From Arthrobacter sp. U41 (GTDB taxonomy: Bacteria > Actinomycetota > Actinomycetes > Actinomycetales > Micrococcaceae), in contig NZ_VEGI01000002.1 of the NCBI RefSeq assembly GCF_007679325.1, positions 248,001 through 312,000 on the forward strand: DNA of 64,000 bases. The letters run 5' to 3'. The notes below the pieces were generated by a model. That model saw only the letters and a program-made list of their open reading frames with translations. It was not told the DNA's origin and did no database searches. The translations under genes were made by a program, and so were the position numbers. This document shows, piece by piece, positions 18,002-26,199 of this stretch (the stretch's first letter is position 1; every line of letters begins with the position of its first letter).

Positions 18002-18745
18002 ATGACGAGCGCTGAATCAGGATTCCGTGGCATTCCCGGCTCGGCCCCCACGGGGGGCAGGCAGCCTGCCGGCGAAGCTGGTGCGGCCCTGGGACCGGCG
18101 GCCAGGCTGCGGGTGGCCGTCCCCTCGGTGGCGGACCGGGTGGCGGCGGAACTGCGGCTTCAACTGGCGGAAGGGCTGCTGCTGCCGGGCGCACGGCTGA
18201 CCGAGTCAACCATCTCCGAGGAGCTGGGCGTTTCCCGCAACACCGTCCGCGAGGCCTTTGCCGAACTCGCCGCCGAGCGGCTGGTGGTCCGGCATCCCAA
18301 CCGGGGCGTATTCGTGGCGAGCCTGGGGCCCGGTGACATCCATGACGTCTACACCGTGCGCCGGTTCATCGAGGTGAGCGCCCTTCGGGGCGGCGGAAGC
18401 CCGGAGCGCGTGGCGGCGGTCCGCGCGGCCGTGGAGGAGGGCAGGGCCGCGGCGGCCGCCGACGACGAGGAGGCGCTGGGCACCGCCAACCAGCATTTCC
18501 ATGGGGCGATCGTGGCGCTGGCCGAGAGCCGGCGCCTCAACACAATCATGGGCCAGGTGCTGGCGGAGATGCGGCTGTTTTTCCATAAGGCCACCGTGGA
18601 TGCCCACTTCTACCGCGGCTACCTCGACGACAACGAGGCAATCTGCGAAGCCCTGGAGGCCGGGCAGCTGGAGCGCGCCGCTGATCTGCTGCTGGCCTAC
18701 CTGAACCGCTCGGAGCAGAAGCAGAGCGCCGTCCACGGGGACTGA
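18002..18745 (+). CDS. GntR family regulator, FCD (FadR C-terminal) type
   Basis: A 247-residue regulator. A Gly/Ala-rich leader of about 40 residues precedes the winged HTH (LTESTISEELGVSRNTVREAFAEL, about residues 66-89) and RHPNRGVFVA. An FCD ligand domain follows, with candidate metal-binding residues in FHGAIVAL and the C-terminal helices. It is divergent from pxpA and 162 bp upstream of the NRAMP-like gene, with the shared palindrome on both sides. It is the best candidate for local control of 5-oxoproline use. It is a clear paralogue of the GntR at 20961-21653. Confidence 0.9.
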   Translation: MTSAESGFRGIPGSAPTGGRQPAGEAGAALGPAARLRVAVPSVADRVAAELRLQLAEGLLLPGARLTESTISEELGVSRNTVREAFAELAAERLVVRHPNRGVFVASLGPGDIHDVYTVRRFIEVSALRGGGSPERVAAVRAAVEEGRAAAAADDEEALGTANQHFHGAIVALAESRRLNTIMGQVLAEMRLFFHKATVDAHFYRGYLDDNEAICEALEAGQLERAADLLLAYLNRSEQKQSAVHGD

Positions 18746-18812
18746 GCGAAGCGCAGCATTTCGGCGCCGCAGCGTCCGCCGGCGTCGACGGGAGCGGCCG
18801 CAACCCTCACCG

Positions 18813-18857
18813 ATTGTTGAACAATTCCTTGCGCAGATTGTTCAACAGTCTGTACAG
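18813..18857 (+). promoter_or_regulatory. promoter of NRAMP/DUF1445 operon with two GntR-type operators
   Basis: Operator 1 is ATTGTTGAACAAT at 18813-18825. Operator 2 is ATTGTTCAACAGT at 18837-18849, with centres 24 bp apart. A plausible promoter overlaps them: TTGCGC at 18829-18834, a 17-bp spacer, then TACAGT at 18852-18857. Operator 2 sits inside the spacer, so bound regulator would block RNA polymerase. Confidence 0.75.
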
Positions 18858-18907
18858 TGGGTGGAAACAATCGTTGTGACGCAAGTCACCCAACTGTTGG
18901 GACCCCC

Positions 18908-20125
18908 ATGGAAACCACCACCGTCAAGGCCGGCCTCAAGCCGGCTGCCCGGCGTTCCGCCCTGCTGGGCGCCATGTTCCTCATGGCCACCAGCGCCATC
19001 GGCCCGGGGTTCATCACCCAGACAACGGCCTTCACCGTCCAGCTCGGCGCCGCCTTCGCGTTCGCGATCCTGGTCTCCATCCTGGTCGACATCGCCGTGC
19101 AGGCCAACGTCTGGCGGATCATCGGCGTCTCCGGCCTGCGGGCCCAGGAGCTCGGCAACAAGGTCCTCCCCGGCGTCGGCTGGTTCCTTGCCGGGCTCGT
19201 TTTCCTGGGTGGCATCGTCTTCAACATTGGCAATGTCGCCGGAACCGGGCTCGGCACCAACGCCATGATGGGGATGGATCCCAAACTCGGCGGGGCCATC
19301 TCCGCCGTCCTGGCCATCCTCATCTTCCTCAGCAAGCGGGCGGGGGTGGCCCTCGACCGGATCGTGGTGATCCTCGGTGCCCTGATGATCCTGATGACGC
19401 TCTACGTTGCTGTGGTTTCCGCCCCGCCGCTGGGTGAGGCCCTCAAGAACACGGTGATGCCGGAGGAGATTGACTTCCTGGTCATCACCACCCTCATCGG
19501 CGGAACGATCGGCGGTTACATCACGTACGCGGGTGCCCACCGCATGCTGGACACCGGCGTCACCGGCGTGGAAAACGTCAAACAGATCACGCAGAGCTCC
19601 ATAGTGGGGATCCTGGTCACCTGCGTCATGCGCATCCTGCTGTTCCTGGCCATCTTTGGTGTCGTCGCCGGCGGCGTGGCCCTGACCGGCGATAACCTGG
19701 CCGCGTCGGCATTCCAGGCTGCGGCGGGAGATATCGGCATGCGGGTCTTCGGGGTCATCCTGTGGGCTGCTTCCATCACCTCCGTGATCGGCGCGGCGTA
19801 TACCTCGGTTTCCTTCGTGACGAAGTCCAGCACCAAAGACCGCACCCGCAACCTGATCACCGTCGGCTTCATCGCGTTCTGCACAACGGCCTACCTGCTG
19901 ATCGGCCAGGCCCCGCAGCAACTCCTCATCTTCGCGGGCGCCTTCAACGGCCTCATCCTCCCTGTTGGGTTCGGTGTGCTGCTGTGGGTGGCCTGGCGCC
20001 GCCGGGACCTCATGCAGGGCTACGTCTACCCCAAGGGCCTGCTCGTCATTGGCATTGTGGCCTGGCTGCTGACCTTGTTCCTCGGGTACAGCTCGCTGAC
20101 CAGCCTGGCCAAACTGTGGGCCTAG
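18908..20125 (+). CDS. NRAMP-like permease of the YcsG type
   Basis: A 405-residue inner-membrane protein with about 11 membrane segments. It belongs to the NRAMP superfamily but lacks the metal-binding DPGN of segment 1, reading [10 protein letters not shown] there. Segment 6 reads TYAGAHRM in place of the MPH motif. In Bacillus subtilis the homologue ycsG also sits between ycsF (pxpA) and ycsI. Loss of the metal ligands plus this context suggests a non-metal substrate such as 5-oxoproline (inference). ATG 18908 is preferred over GTG 18857 because the latter lies in the proposed -10 box. Confidence 0.85.
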   Translation: METTTVKAGLKPAARRSALLGAMFLMATSAIGPGFITQTTAFTVQLGAAFAFAILVSILVDIAVQANVWRIIGVSGLRAQELGNKVLPGVGWFLAGLVFLGGIVFNIGNVAGTGLGTNAMMGMDPKLGGAISAVLAILIFLSKRAGVALDRIVVILGALMILMTLYVAVVSAPPLGEALKNTVMPEEIDFLVITTLIGGTIGGYITYAGAHRMLDTGVTGVENVKQITQSSIVGILVTCVMRILLFLAIFGVVAGGVALTGDNLAASAFQAAAGDIGMRVFGVILWAASITSVIGAAYTSVSFVTKSSTKDRTRNLITVGFIAFCTTAYLLIGQAPQQLLIFAGAFNGLILPVGFGVLLWVAWRRRDLMQGYVYPKGLLVIGIVAWLLTLFLGYSSLTSLAKLWA

Positions 20126-20130
20126 AACCG

Positions 20131-20958
20131 ATGACTTTGCCCCAGGAGAACCTGCCGTCCGCCGACGGCCGTCCCGCAAACCCGGCAGGGCTTCTGCCAG
20201 CCGAGGCGAGGGCCCTGTTCCGCGGTGGTCTTGCAACGCCCACCTCCGGCTGGAGCAGCGGCTACGCGCAGGCCAACCTGATCATCGTGCCCAAGGCGCA
20301 GGCCTTCGACGTTCTGCTGTTCGCGCAGCGCAACCCCAAGTCCTGCCCTGTCCTGGGCGTGCTGGATGCCGGGGAAACCTCCGGGCCATTACTGGCCGGA
20401 GGCGATATCCGCACCGACGTGCCGAAGTACGTTGTGTACCGGGACGGCGGGAAAGTGGACGAACCAACCGACATTTCGGACCACTGGCGCGATGACCTCG
20501 TGACGTTCATTGTGGGCTGCAGCTTCACCTTCGAGTCCGCCCTCCAGGACAACGGCATCCGGGTGGCCCATATCGACCAGGGAGTGAACGTTCCCATGTA
20601 CCGTACGTCCGTCCGCTGCGAACCGGCGGGGCAAATGGCGGGCCCCCTGGTGGTCTCCATGCGCCCCATTCCGGCCTCCCGGGTGGCCGACGCCGTCCGC
20701 ATCACCTCCCGCTATCCGGCCGTGCACGGCGCCCCGGTCCACGTGGGCAACCCCGCCGAGCTGGGCATCGCGGATCTGGGCCGGCCGGACTTCGGCGACC
20801 CGGTCCGGATCCCGGACGGGCACATCCCTGTCTTCTGGGCGTGCGGGGTGACACCGCAGGCGGCCGTCATGGAGTCAAGGCCGGCGCTGGCCATCGGTCA
20901 CGCCCCGGGGCACATGCTCATCACGGATGCGCGCGATACGTCCTACCAGGTTCCGTAG
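20131..20958 (+). CDS. DUF1445 / YcsI family protein (putative hydro-lyase)
   Basis: A 275-residue cytosolic protein. Family motifs are [13 protein letters not shown] near residue 40, [14 protein letters not shown], and [11 protein letters not shown] followed by [12 protein letters not shown] at the C-terminus. The family is annotated as a putative hydro-lyase. Its domain also occurs in vertebrate DGLUCY, which cyclises D-glutamate to 5-oxo-D-proline, so a role in 5-oxoproline/glutamate interconversion is plausible. It starts 5 bp after the NRAMP-like gene and is co-transcribed with it, the same order as ycsG-ycsI in Bacillus. Confidence 0.9.
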   Translation: MTLPQENLPSADGRPANPAGLLPAEARALFRGGLATPTSGWSSGYAQANLIIVPKAQAFDVLLFAQRNPKSCPVLGVLDAGETSGPLLAGGDIRTDVPKYVVYRDGGKVDEPTDISDHWRDDLVTFIVGCSFTFESALQDNGIRVAHIDQGVNVPMYRTSVRCEPAGQMAGPLVVSMRPIPASRVADAVRITSRYPAVHGAPVHVGNPAELGIADLGRPDFGDPVRIPDGHIPVFWACGVTPQAAVMESRPALAIGHAPGHMLITDARDTSYQVP

Positions 20959-20960
20959 CT

Positions 20961-21653
20961 TCAGATCCGCGGTAGCGCACCGATGTGCACCAGCAGTTCG
21001 TGCTCTGCGGCGTCCAGGTACCGGCGCAACTCTGCCGCGGCCTCTTCCCTGTGGCCGGCCCTCAGCTGTTCCACCAGGGCGGCGTTGCGTTCCACGTAGT
21101 GGCTGTGGAAGTCGGATGTTGTTGCCATGGCATGGAAGACCAGCCGCATCTGGGCGAGGACCTTGCCCATCAGGGTGGCCACTGACGCGCTGCCGGAGAG
21201 CGCCACGAGCGCTTTGTGCAGGTCTTGATTGGCGTCGGCCATATCCGTCACGGACCCCACCTCCAGGGCGGCGCGTGCCCGGTCGATAATGGCGTCCAGC
21301 GCGTCCAGGTTCTCAGCCCGGTAGTCCCCCCACAGCACGGCCGCCGGCTCGATCAGCCGGCGGACCCGGTAGATTTCACGGACATCCTCGGCCTGGGGCG
21401 CCGAGACGAACACGCCGCGGTTGGGAATGCGCTGCACCACGGACTCACCGGCGAGGACCGTGAATGCCTCCCGCAGCGTATTCCGTGAGACGCCCAGGAC
21501 CTCGGAGAGTTTCTGCTCGGAGAGTTTCGTTCCCGGGGCGAGCTGGCCCGCCGAGATGCGCGAACGCAACACAGTGGCCACCCACGATCCGGTGTGGGCG
21601 TGGGTGGCCTGGACCTCGTCGGAGATCCCTTCAAGCGCGGCATTCATCGGCAT
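20961..21653 (-). CDS. second GntR/FCD family regulator
   Basis: A 230-residue paralogue of the GntR at 18002. The HTH LSEQKLSEVLGVSRNTLREAFTVL and wing RIPNRGVFVS match the first one closely, and the FCD helices (LMGKVLAQMRLVFHAM) do too. It is convergent with the DUF1445 gene with only 2 bp between stop codons. ATG 21653 is preferred; the longer frame would need a TTG start. Either this protein or its paralogue could recognise the ATTGTTSAACAAT operators, since their recognition helices are nearly identical. Confidence 0.87.
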   Translation of the reverse strand: MPMNAALEGISDEVQATHAHTGSWVATVLRSRISAGQLAPGTKLSEQKLSEVLGVSRNTLREAFTVLAGESVVQRIPNRGVFVSAPQAEDVREIYRVRRLIEPAAVLWGDYRAENLDALDAIIDRARAALEVGSVTDMADANQDLHKALVALSGSASVATLMGKVLAQMRLVFHAMATTSDFHSHYVERNAALVEQLRAGHREEAAAELRRYLDAAEHELLVHIGALPRI

Positions 21654-21727
21654 GGATCCCAATCTACAGAAGAAGCGTGCGCTCCCGGCGCCGTGTCCGA
21701 CGCGCGTGCTCCGAGGGAAGCGCTGGC

Positions 21728-22786
21728 CTATTCTGCTTTCGGGGCGCTGCTGGCCCGCACCACAAGCCGCGCGGGGTAGATCACGGGATCCCGGCCTGCA
21801 CCCGGGTTCTCGATGTCAGCAAGGAGGAGACGCCCCGCCTGGGTGGCCATTTCCACCATGGGCTGGTTGATTGTGGTCAGGGGCAGCTCGCCCGGAGCCG
21901 ACACATGGTCGTCAAAACCGACGACGGCGACGTCACCGGGGACCGACCGCCCCGAGGCCCGGACGGCCGTGATCGCACCGCGGGCCATCAGGTCTGAGGC
22001 GGCGAAAATGCCGTCGAGTCCGCTGTCCTCGGCCAGGAGTCGTTCGGCTGCCTCGGTGCCTCCGGCGGGGGTGAAGTCACCGTGGGCAACCGGCCCCGGC
22101 GGAAGCCCGGCCTCCCGGAGACCCGCGTGCCAGCCGGCGAGCCGGTCCGCCGAGGCCGTCATGTCCAGCGGCCCGGTGACGGTTCCGAGGCGCGTGCGCC
22201 CGGTGGCCGCAAGGTGAAGCGCCGCAAGCCGGGCGCCCTGGAAGCTGTCCACGTCGACGTAGTGGATGCCGAGGTCGGCATCCCACGGCCGTCCGATGAA
22301 AACGGTGGGCAGGCCCGAGGCGGCGAGTTCTTCGGTCCAGCCGTCCGCCTTGTGGTGCGACACCACGATGGCGCCGTCCACATGGCCTCCGCGCAGGTAG
22401 CGGACCGTCCGGGAGGGATCGCCGCCGGCGCGGGACATCAGCAGGACCAGCTGCATGTCAGTCTCGCGCAGTGCCTCCGTCACCCCGGTGATGACGGCGG
22501 CGAAGAAGGGATCCATCATGACCCGGGCGTCGGGTTCGTTGATCACCAAAGCTATGGACGAGGTCCGCCGGGTGACGAGGCTGCGCGCGGCCCGGTTCGG
22601 CGTGTAGCCGAGGGACAGCACCGCCGCGTCAACCGCCGCCTGGGCCTCCGGGCTGACCCGGGACCCGCCGTTGATGGCCCGCGAGGCAGTGGAGCGGGAC
22701 ACTCCAGCCGCCGTCGCGAGGTCTTCAAGGGTGGGGGTGGGTCTGGCCGGTGCGGCCCGGAGACCCCGGTGGATCTGTTCGTTCAT
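21728..22786 (-). CDS. LacI family repressor of the beta-glucoside operon
   Basis: A 352-residue LacI/GalR regulator. The N-terminal HTH reads TLEDLATAAGVSRSTASRAINGG, with the hinge helix at NRAARSLVTRR. A periplasmic-binding-protein-like sugar domain follows, ending GFDDHVSAPGELPLTTINQP. It is the last gene of the operon, starting 25 bp after the GH1 stop. It is therefore probably autoregulated through the CelR/CebR-like boxes upstream of the operon at 27560-27596. The adjacent GTG at 22789 is a less likely start. Confidence 0.9.
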   Translation of the reverse strand: MNEQIHRGLRAAPARPTPTLEDLATAAGVSRSTASRAINGGSRVSPEAQAAVDAAVLSLGYTPNRAARSLVTRRTSSIALVINEPDARVMMDPFFAAVITGVTEALRETDMQLVLLMSRAGGDPSRTVRYLRGGHVDGAIVVSHHKADGWTEELAASGLPTVFIGRPWDADLGIHYVDVDSFQGARLAALHLAATGRTRLGTVTGPLDMTASADRLAGWHAGLREAGLPPGPVAHGDFTPAGGTEAAERLLAEDSGLDGIFAASDLMARGAITAVRASGRSVPGDVAVVGFDDHVSAPGELPLTTINQPMVEMATQAGRLLLADIENPGAGRDPVIYPARLVVRASSAPKAE

Positions 22787-22811
22787 CACTTTGAGAATAC
22801 GACATCACCGG

Positions 22812-24287
22812 TCATGCCACGTGCGCAACCGCCCGGCTGGACGGCAGGGCGTTCGACGCCGCCACCTTCGCGTACCAGAGGCCGCTCGCCTTGGGGATGC
22901 GTTCCAGCGTTTCGTAGTCCACCCGGACCAGTCCGAAGCGCTGGTGGTAGCCGTAGGCCCACTCGAAATTGTCCAGCAGCGACCAGGCGAGGTAGCCGCG
23001 GACGTCCGCTCCGGCGTCGATCGCGTCCCGCACCGCGCGCAGGTGCACGTCGAAGAAGGCGAGCCGGTCCTGGTCGTTGACGAACCCGTCGGCGTCCGGA
23101 ACGTCGGGGTAGGCGGCGCCGTTTTCCGTCATGTAGAGCGGGATGCCGGCCGGGCCCGTGTACTCCCGCTGGAGCCTTGTCAGCAGGCGTAACAGGCCCT
23201 CGGGCTGAACCTCCCAGCCCATGCCGGTCACCGGGAGCCCGCGCGGCACCGAGTGCACGCCGTCAGCGGAGACAAACGGGGTGGGCGCCGGCCGCTCGGC
23301 CGATTCAGGCGCCGCCTGCGCCGTGGTGGTCACGGTCTCCGGCTGGTCCGCCTTTTCCGCCCGGGCCGCCGTCTTGGTCAGGGCCTCGCCCTGGTAGTAG
23401 TTGACGCCGAGCAGGTCCAAGGGCGTCGAGATGATGGCAAGGTCACCGTCGTGGACCACAGTCTCGAAGCCGAGGCCGGCAATGTCGGCCAGCACGTCCG
23501 CGGGGTACTCGCCGCGGAAGAGCGGGTCGAGGAAGATGCGGTTGTGCATCCCGTCGATCCGCCGGGCCGCGTCCTGGTCCTCCGCCGAGTTGGGGTCGGC
23601 CGGATCGGCAACGGTGAGGTTCAGGGTGATGCCGAGGCTTGCCTGCGGGTCCAGCCGGCGCAGTTCCGCGGCAGCCAGTCCATGGCCCAGGAGGAGGTGG
23701 TGGGCGGCCGCGAGGGCGGCCGCCGGTTCCTGCCGGCCGGGGGCGTGGACGCCCGCGGCGTAGCCGAGGAACGCCGAGCACCAGGGTTCATTGAGGGTGG
23801 TCCAGATGCGGACCCGGTCGCCGAGGGCCTCGTGCATGACGGCTGCATAGGCCGCGAACAGGGTGGCCGTCTCGCGGTTGGCCCAGCCGCCCTCATCCTC
23901 CAGCGCCTGCGGCAGGTCCCAGTGGTACAGCGTCAGCCAGGGGGTAATGCCCGCAGCAAGGAGCTCATCCACCAGACGGGAGTAAAAGGCGATCCCCTCG
24001 GGGTTGGGCGTCCTGCCGTCGGGCATGCAGCGCGCCCACGACGTCGAGAAACGGTACGCCTTGAGGTTCAGCGATTTCATCAGCTCGACGTCCTGGCCCG
24101 AGCGGTGGTAGTGGTCGCAGGCCACGTCGCCGTTGTGGGCATCGGCTACGGCGCCCGGGACCCGGGCGAAGGTGTCCCAGATCGAGTCCTTCCGCCCGCC
24201 GGTGTGTGCTGCTCCCTCGATCTGGTAGGCAGCGGTGGCCGCGCCCCACAGAAAACCTTCGGGGAATGTAATCGGGGTGGTGCTCAT
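22812..24287 (-). CDS. GH1 beta-glucosidase
   Basis: A 491-residue cytosolic glycoside hydrolase of family 1. The N-terminal signature is FLWGAATAAYQIEGA. The acid/base is E167 in TTLNEP, and the nucleophile is E388 in YMTENG. It cleaves imported cellobiose or other beta-glucosides to glucose by the retaining mechanism. It has no signal peptide, matching uptake by the upstream ABC transporter. Its start overlaps the permease stop by 4 bp (ATGA). An Ala/Pro/Thr-rich insertion at about residues 305-340 is longer than usual for the family. Confidence 0.95.
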   Translation of the reverse strand: MSTTPITFPEGFLWGAATAAYQIEGAAHTGGRKDSIWDTFARVPGAVADAHNGDVACDHYHRSGQDVELMKSLNLKAYRFSTSWARCMPDGRTPNPEGIAFYSRLVDELLAAGITPWLTLYHWDLPQALEDEGGWANRETATLFAAYAAVMHEALGDRVRIWTTLNEPWCSAFLGYAAGVHAPGRQEPAAALAAAHHLLLGHGLAAAELRRLDPQASLGITLNLTVADPADPNSAEDQDAARRIDGMHNRIFLDPLFRGEYPADVLADIAGLGFETVVHDGDLAIISTPLDLLGVNYYQGEALTKTAARAEKADQPETVTTTAQAAPESAERPAPTPFVSADGVHSVPRGLPVTGMGWEVQPEGLLRLLTRLQREYTGPAGIPLYMTENGAAYPDVPDADGFVNDQDRLAFFDVHLRAVRDAIDAGADVRGYLAWSLLDNFEWAYGYHQRFGLVRVDYETLERIPKASGLWYAKVAASNALPSSRAVAHVA

Positions 24288-25210
24288 CCTTTGACTGCTC
24301 CTTGCATAATTCCTGAAACGAGTTGGCGCCCTGCCGCGATGAAGAGCAGCAGCAGCGGGATGGTGGCCAGTACGGCACCGGCCAGCACCACCGAGTAGTC
24401 CACAAAGTGTGCGGCCTGCAGCAGCTGAAGCGCTACTGGCAGGGTCGGATTTGAGGGGTCCAGCACAATGAAGGGCCAGAAAAAGTTGGTCCAGGTGGCG
24501 ACAAACGTGAAGAGCGCCAGCATGGCCGCGGCCGGCCGCGCCGCGGGGAATCCCACGTACCAGAAAGCCTGGATCATGGAGGCACCGTCCATCCGGACAG
24601 CCTCGATGAGTTCATCCGGGAGGGCGTCGCGGAGGTACTGGGTCATCCAGAACACGCCGAAGGCCGTGACAATCCCGGGGATGATGACGGCCCAGAGGGT
24701 GCCCGTCCAGCCCAGCTTGGCCATGACAATGAACAGCGGCACCACGCCGAGCTGCGTGGGTACCGCCATAGTGGCGATCACGAAGACCAGCAATCCCTTG
24801 CTCCCGCGGAAGCGGAGTTTGGCGAACGCGAATCCGGCGAGGGTCGAGAATATCACCACGGAGGCGGACGTGACGGTGGAGACCAGGATGCTGTTGCCCA
24901 TGGCCTTCCAGAAAGGAATGCTGTCAAAGACCTTGGCGGCGTTGGCCAGGAAGTTCCCGCCCGGAAGGAGCGGGATGCCCCGGCTCAGCGCAGTGCTGTC
25001 GTGGCTGCCCACCAGGAAGGACCAGTACAGCGGGAACAGGGAGGCCAGCAGGACGGCTCCCAGGGCACCGTAGGTCAGGGGTCCGGGACGCCGGATGTCC
25101 CCGGCGCCGCCGCGGTTCCGGGGCCGCCCCGCCCGCGGGTTGGGGCGGTTGGCGGCTGCCTTCGCGGCCCCCTTCCCGGCGGTCTGTCGGATCATGGGGA
25201 TGGAGCTCAT
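24284..25210 (-). CDS. carbohydrate ABC transporter permease (MalG type)
   Basis: A 308-residue inner-membrane permease of the CUT1 family with six membrane segments after a long basic cytosolic leader (GKGAAKAAANRPNPRAGRPRNRGG). The EAA-like loop reads ELIEAVRMDGASMIQAFWYV. The start MSSIPMIRQ at 25210 makes an ATGA overlap with the MalF-type gene; the longer frame lies inside that gene. It pairs with the MalF-type subunit. No ATPase is encoded here, so a shared MsiK-type ATPase elsewhere is expected. Confidence 0.92.
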   Translation of the reverse strand: MSSIPMIRQTAGKGAAKAAANRPNPRAGRPRNRGGAGDIRRPGPLTYGALGAVLLASLFPLYWSFLVGSHDSTALSRGIPLLPGGNFLANAAKVFDSIPFWKAMGNSILVSTVTSASVVIFSTLAGFAFAKLRFRGSKGLLVFVIATMAVPTQLGVVPLFIVMAKLGWTGTLWAVIIPGIVTAFGVFWMTQYLRDALPDELIEAVRMDGASMIQAFWYVGFPAARPAAAMLALFTFVATWTNFFWPFIVLDPSNPTLPVALQLLQAAHFVDYSVVLAGAVLATIPLLLLFIAAGRQLVSGIMQGAVKG

Positions 25211-26196
25211 TTGCGGCCTCCCTGGTTGGCGATGCGCCGGGTCAGAAGGAAATTCACGAGGGCGATCAGCACAATCATCAGGAACAGCAGCCACGCCACC
25301 GCGGATGCCCTGCCAAAGTTGCGCTGGCCCCAGCCAAGCTCCCAGATGTACATGGTCAGTGTCTGCCACTGCCGGTCGGCGCCGCCGAGGCCGGACTGGT
25401 CAAACACTCGCGGCTCATCGAAGATCTGCAGCCCGCCGATGGTGGACGTAATGGCCACGAAAATCACGGTGGGCCGGAGCATCGGAACCGTCACCGACAG
25501 GAACTGGCGGACGCGGCCGGCGCCGTCGATGGTGGCCGCCTCGAAGACATCGCGCGGGATGGCCTGCATGGCCGCCAGGAAGATCAGTGCGTTGTAGCCG
25601 ATCCAGCGGAAGTTCACCATCGTGGCGATGGCGAGGTGGCTGGCGAGCTGGTCGGAATGCCAGCGGACCGGGTCGAGGCCCAGGAGGCCAAGGAATTCAT
25701 TGACGAGGCCGAACTGGTCGGCAAACAGGTTGTTGAAGATGAGTCCAACCGCCACCGGAGCCACGACGAAGGGCACCAGCACCCCCATCCGCCAGAACGT
25801 CTTGGCCCGCAGGTTGGCGTCCAGCACCGCTGCAATCAGCAGCGCCAGCACCACCTGCGGCACGGAGGAGAGCAGGAAGATGCTCAGCGTGTTGCCCACC
25901 GCGTTCCAGAAGTACGGCTGCCCGAGGACAAAACCGAAGTTCTCGAAACCGATGAACTTGCCCTGGCCGCCGATCAGGTTCCAGTTGTGCAGTGACACCC
26001 AGCCTGTGTAGAGCAGCGGAAACAGTCCCGTGAGTGCAAACAGCAGGAAGAACGGCGAGATGTAGAGGTAGGGCGACAGCTTGACGTCCCACTTCGACAC
26101 CTGCTGCGAAAACGCGAGCCGCCGGACGTCCCTGTTGCCGGGTTTTTCCTCGTCAAGTGATGGGCCTTGGGGCCTGACCCGGTCCGTTACTGACAT
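25207..26196 (-). CDS. carbohydrate ABC transporter permease (MalF type)
   Basis: A 329-residue CUT1 permease with six membrane segments, starting at FFLLFALTGLFPLLYTGWVSL. The EAA loop is DVFEAATIDGAGRVRQFLSVTVP. Together with the MalG-type subunit it forms the channel for the beta-glucoside importer. It starts 3 bp after the binding-protein stop and overlaps the next gene by 4 bp, so the three transporter genes are one unit. Confidence 0.93.
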   Translation of the reverse strand: MSVTDRVRPQGPSLDEEKPGNRDVRRLAFSQQVSKWDVKLSPYLYISPFFLLFALTGLFPLLYTGWVSLHNWNLIGGQGKFIGFENFGFVLGQPYFWNAVGNTLSIFLLSSVPQVVLALLIAAVLDANLRAKTFWRMGVLVPFVVAPVAVGLIFNNLFADQFGLVNEFLGLLGLDPVRWHSDQLASHLAIATMVNFRWIGYNALIFLAAMQAIPRDVFEAATIDGAGRVRQFLSVTVPMLRPTVIFVAITSTIGGLQIFDEPRVFDQSGLGGADRQWQTLTMYIWELGWGQRNFGRASAVAWLLFLMIVLIALVNFLLTRRIANQGGRK

Positions 26197-26199
26197 GGC

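Noticed and set aside
18857..18907. GTG 18857 as the start of the NRAMP-like gene
   Set aside because: It lies within the proposed -10 element and operator region and adds 17 residues with no hydrophobic or conserved character.
18842..20236. 464-codon minus-strand frame opposite the NRAMP-like gene
   Set aside because: Composition is Asp/Gly/His/Gln-rich without hydrophobic cores, typical of the complement of a membrane-protein gene.
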